DNA of 8,174 bases. Origin: an uncultured Roseburia sp. (GTDB lineage: Bacteria > Bacillota_A > Clostridia > Lachnospirales > Lachnospiraceae). The stretch's first letter is position 1; each line of letters begins with the position of its first letter. Positions 6,906-8,174 of the stretch are shown here, piece by piece. The position numbers and the translations under genes were made by a program. The notes beneath the pieces are model-generated. The model was not told the origin of the DNA and made no database searches. It was given only the letters and a program-made list of their open reading frames with translations. The stretch spans positions 1-8,174 of the forward strand of contig CAAEAE010000133.1 in assembly GCA_900753715.1 (NCBI GenBank), read 5' to 3'.

Positions 6906-6919
6906 TTATGTAATTTTTT
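6906..6919 (-). other. Frameshift site within the helicase gene (A6 run)
   Basis: The minus strand reads GAAAAAATTACATAAGG: the N-terminal frame decodes GAA AAA ATT ACA TAA and stops at 6908-6906. Slipping back one base on the six A residues (6919-6914) gives GAA AAA AAT TAC ATA AGG CAC ATG and continues into the C-terminal helicase frame. The C-terminal frame is closed by a TGA about 40 bases upstream, so the shift must occur in this short overlap. The run is not a standard X-XXY-YYZ slippery heptamer in the zero frame. A single-base deletion from A7, transcriptional slippage, or a sequencing error could each explain it. Confidence 0.7.
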
Positions 6920-7880
6920 CCCTGGAACCTATCACTATTTCAATCCTGTTTCCCTCTCTGGTGTGGTTTCCTGCTAAATCTCCCGCCAGTCTGTCAAATA
7001 TCTGTCTGTTATATTCCGCAAGCTGACTCCGCAATACAGTAAGTTCATCCATGCCTGTGGTTCTTCTGTTCACTCCACTCAAACCCACGATAAATTCCGC
7101 ATCCTGCTCGTCCCAGACTGTGCTGTACATCTGTCTTGCGGCATCTATCAGCTTGTGGGACTCATCAAACACCATTGCCCCATATCCCGGAAAAAGAGGT
7201 TTTCTGTCCTGCTTCTGTCCAATCAGATCGGCAAGGATATAATTATGGTTCGTAATCTGAAAATCAAAATTATCCGTCATGCACTTTTTCTTAAAATTCA
7301 TAAATCTGCATAAAAGCGAATAAGGACATGACTTATTGCAGCGAAACACGTTGATTCTGCCTTTTACATAGGGTGTCAGCACGGTATCATCCAGATCAAT
7401 CCTGTCAAATTCCTGCTCCCCAAGCCTTGCCAGTTCCAGTATCAGATTGGCATCCACTTCTCTCTGCAAATTTTTTATGGATGTCTCATATATCTTCAAT
7501 CTGGAGTCACAGACATAATGCCGTTTTCCTTTCCGCACCACAAAAGATAATGGTTTGTCAATTACATGGTGTTCTAAAAGGATCCCGGATATCTGCGGTA
7601 TGTATTCCTCTGTCAATGCTTTCTGCAAAGCTATGGTGGATGTTGATATGACTGCCGGAATCTTCTTATCTGAATAAATGTTATGTACCGTCAGTGCAAG
7701 GATATATGCGTGAGTTTTTCCTGTCCCCACTTCCGCCTCACATAAAGCCAGTTTGTTTTCCTGCAATGCCCGGAGCATTTCAAGAGAAAGTTCTTTCTGT
7801 TTTACCCTCAGATTCATTCCGTGTTTCGGTAAAATCTCATCAAATAAATAAATCAATAATTCTTCTGCACTCTTTGCCAT
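6906..7880 (-). CDS. DinG/XPD-like helicase, N-terminal part
   Basis: 324-aa frame with the first motor domain of a DinG/Rad3-type DNA helicase. Motif I (Walker A) is EVGTGKTHAY with GTGKT at 52-56; motif Ia-like STSTIALQ is at 79-86; ITNHNYILAD is at 209-218; the Walker B/DEAH-type box is DESH at 239-242. Four cysteines between motif Ia and the DESH box (Cys124, Cys181, Cys185, Cys191) are placed as in Fe-S cluster helicases of this family, so a [4Fe-4S] site is likely. AGGAGG lies 7 nt upstream of the ATG at 7880. The frame ends at a TAA just before motif III would be expected, so the product lacks half of the motor. In ICEs such helicases are presumed to unwind element DNA during transfer or replication; here that is inference. 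Confidence 0.85.
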   Translation of the reverse strand: MAKSAEELLIYLFDEILPKHGMNLRVKQKELSLEMLRALQENKLALCEAEVGTGKTHAYILALTVHNIYSDKKIPAVISTSTIALQKALTEEYIPQISGILLEHHVIDKPLSFVVRKGKRHYVCDSRLKIYETSIKNLQREVDANLILELARLGEQEFDRIDLDDTVLTPYVKGRINVFRCNKSCPYSLLCRFMNFKKKCMTDNFDFQITNHNYILADLIGQKQDRKPLFPGYGAMVFDESHKLIDAARQMYSTVWDEQDAEFIVGLSGVNRRTTGMDELTVLRSQLAEYNRQIFDRLAGDLAGNHTREGNRIEIVIGSREKIT

Positions 7881-7928
7881 CGTTACGCCTCCTAAAATTT
7901 CTTAGTGCCATAAAGCAGCACAGGAATA

Positions 7929-7983
7929 GGCTGGAAGGTATCGGTTTGGCTTTTTACTAACAAAAATGAGCTTCCATCCAGCC
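7929..7983 (-). repeat. Nested inverted repeats in the helicase leader
   Basis: GGCTGGA (7929-7935) and TCCAGCC (7977-7983) form a 7-bp inverted repeat. Inside it, on the minus strand, TTTTT-GTTAGT-AAAAA flanked by GC on both sides can make a second stem. The folded RNA would sit about 50-100 nt before the helicase start. A further small stem, CCTGC/GCAGG, lies at 8023-8038. The pairing is visible; any role as attenuator or processing site is inferred. Confidence 0.35.
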
Positions 7984-8022
7984 CATGATTTCTACTGCTT
8001 TATAAAAAGGTGCATCAGCCAT
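7957..8022 (-). CDS. Possible 21-aa leader peptide before the helicase
   Basis: A short ATG-initiated frame encodes MADAPFYKAVEIMGWMEAHF plus a final Cys, ending with TAG in the loop of the nested inverted repeat. It has no well-spaced Shine-Dalgarno (AGG directly abuts the ATG), and an overlapping GTG-started 21-codon frame (8057-7992) is an equal rival. I list it because it lies between the candidate promoter and the helicase and overlaps the hairpin. It may well be chance. Confidence 0.18.
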   Translation of the reverse strand: MADAPFYKAVEIMGWMEAHFC

Positions 8023-8039
8023 CCTGCCGGTAAGCAGGC

Positions 8040-8069
8040 ATCATAAAAGCCGCCCACATTCTTTCTCAA
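8040..8069 (-). promoter_or_regulatory. Candidate sigma-A promoter for the helicase operon
   Basis: Minus strand: TTGAGA (8069-8064, five of six to TTGACA), an 18-bp spacer, then TATGAT (8045-8040, five of six to TATAAT). It overlaps the stop codon of the upstream gene and would start RNA near 8033, giving a leader of about 150 nt before the helicase ATG. No extended -10 TG is present. Matches of this quality arise by chance in A/T-rich DNA, so confidence is moderate. Confidence 0.4.
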
Positions 8070-8173
8070 ACGTGGATGTGCATTTTCCCGTCACTTATGC
8101 GGGCCACTGGCGTGGAAGTATCATTATCTCCGACCGGTATCATCGCATCCTGCCCCACCACGGGCAGTAAAGC
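8066..8173 (-). CDS. 3' end of an unrecognised gene entering from the right edge
   Basis: The last 35 codons of a frame open to the window edge, ending with TGA at 8068-8066. The tail includes QDAMIPVGDNDTSTPVARI and ends SDGKMHIHV; it is hydrophilic with no membrane segment. I do not recognise it. It is on the same strand as everything else and 185 bp before the helicase start, so it is probably part of the same element. A 35-codon open frame alone is weak evidence, but the other two minus-strand frames here are closed quickly, and the composition is protein-like. Confidence 0.5.
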   Translation of the reverse strand, partial: ALLPVVGQDAMIPVGDNDTSTPVARISDGKMHIHV

Positions 8174-8174
8174 C

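Noticed and set aside
6914..6919. Canonical programmed -1 frameshift heptamer
   Set aside because: In the zero frame the codons are GAA AAA ATT, which do not fit X-XXY-YYZ, and no strong downstream stem was obvious. Slippage on A6 remains possible but not canonical.

Overview
The window is part of a mobile genetic element, most likely an integrative and conjugative element (ICE) or integrative mobilizable element of a low-GC Firmicute. A gut Clostridia/Lachnospiraceae-type host is my best guess. Reasons: every convincing gene lies on the minus strand in one compact run; ribosome binding sites are strong AGGAGG types; the bases are A/T rich; and the contents are three large serine recombinases, a small DUF6870-like accessory protein and a DinG/XPD-like helicase. 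No rRNA, tRNA, CRISPR array or insertion sequence was seen.

Layout in the direction of transcription (right to left). 8173-8066: the last 35 codons of an unrecognised gene that runs off the window. 8069-7881: a possible promoter and a structured leader. 7880-5872: a superfamily 2 helicase with an Fe-S-type cysteine cluster. It is split into two reading frames (7880-6906 and 6900-5872) at an A6 run, so it is either disrupted or read through by slippage. 5875-5753 and 5683-5549: two tiny genes (40 and 44 aa) for single-pass membrane microproteins. They align without gaps over residues 1-25, so they look like an old tandem duplication; neither is an ORF of ordinary annotated size. A 10-bp inverted repeat lies between them. 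5497-5213: a 94-aa DUF6870-like protein. 5212-5089: a leader with a 13-bp hairpin whose 3' arm contains the Shine-Dalgarno sequence of the next gene. 5088-107: three large serine recombinases arranged for translational coupling (1-bp gap, then 8-bp overlap). 106-1: no gene, but three degenerate 33-bp repeats straddle the last recombinase's stop codon.

Working model (inference). The recombinases are the integration/excision module at one edge of the element, and the helicase and upstream genes belong to its maintenance or transfer module. Coupling of the recombinases suggests that they are made together, and the hairpin over the first ribosome binding site could keep the whole trio low until it is opened. 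The most interesting items are the hairpin-gated recombinase trio, the duplicated membrane microproteins, the helicase frameshift and the repeats at the recombinase edge. All alignments and pairings were done by eye; no database search or folding program was run.
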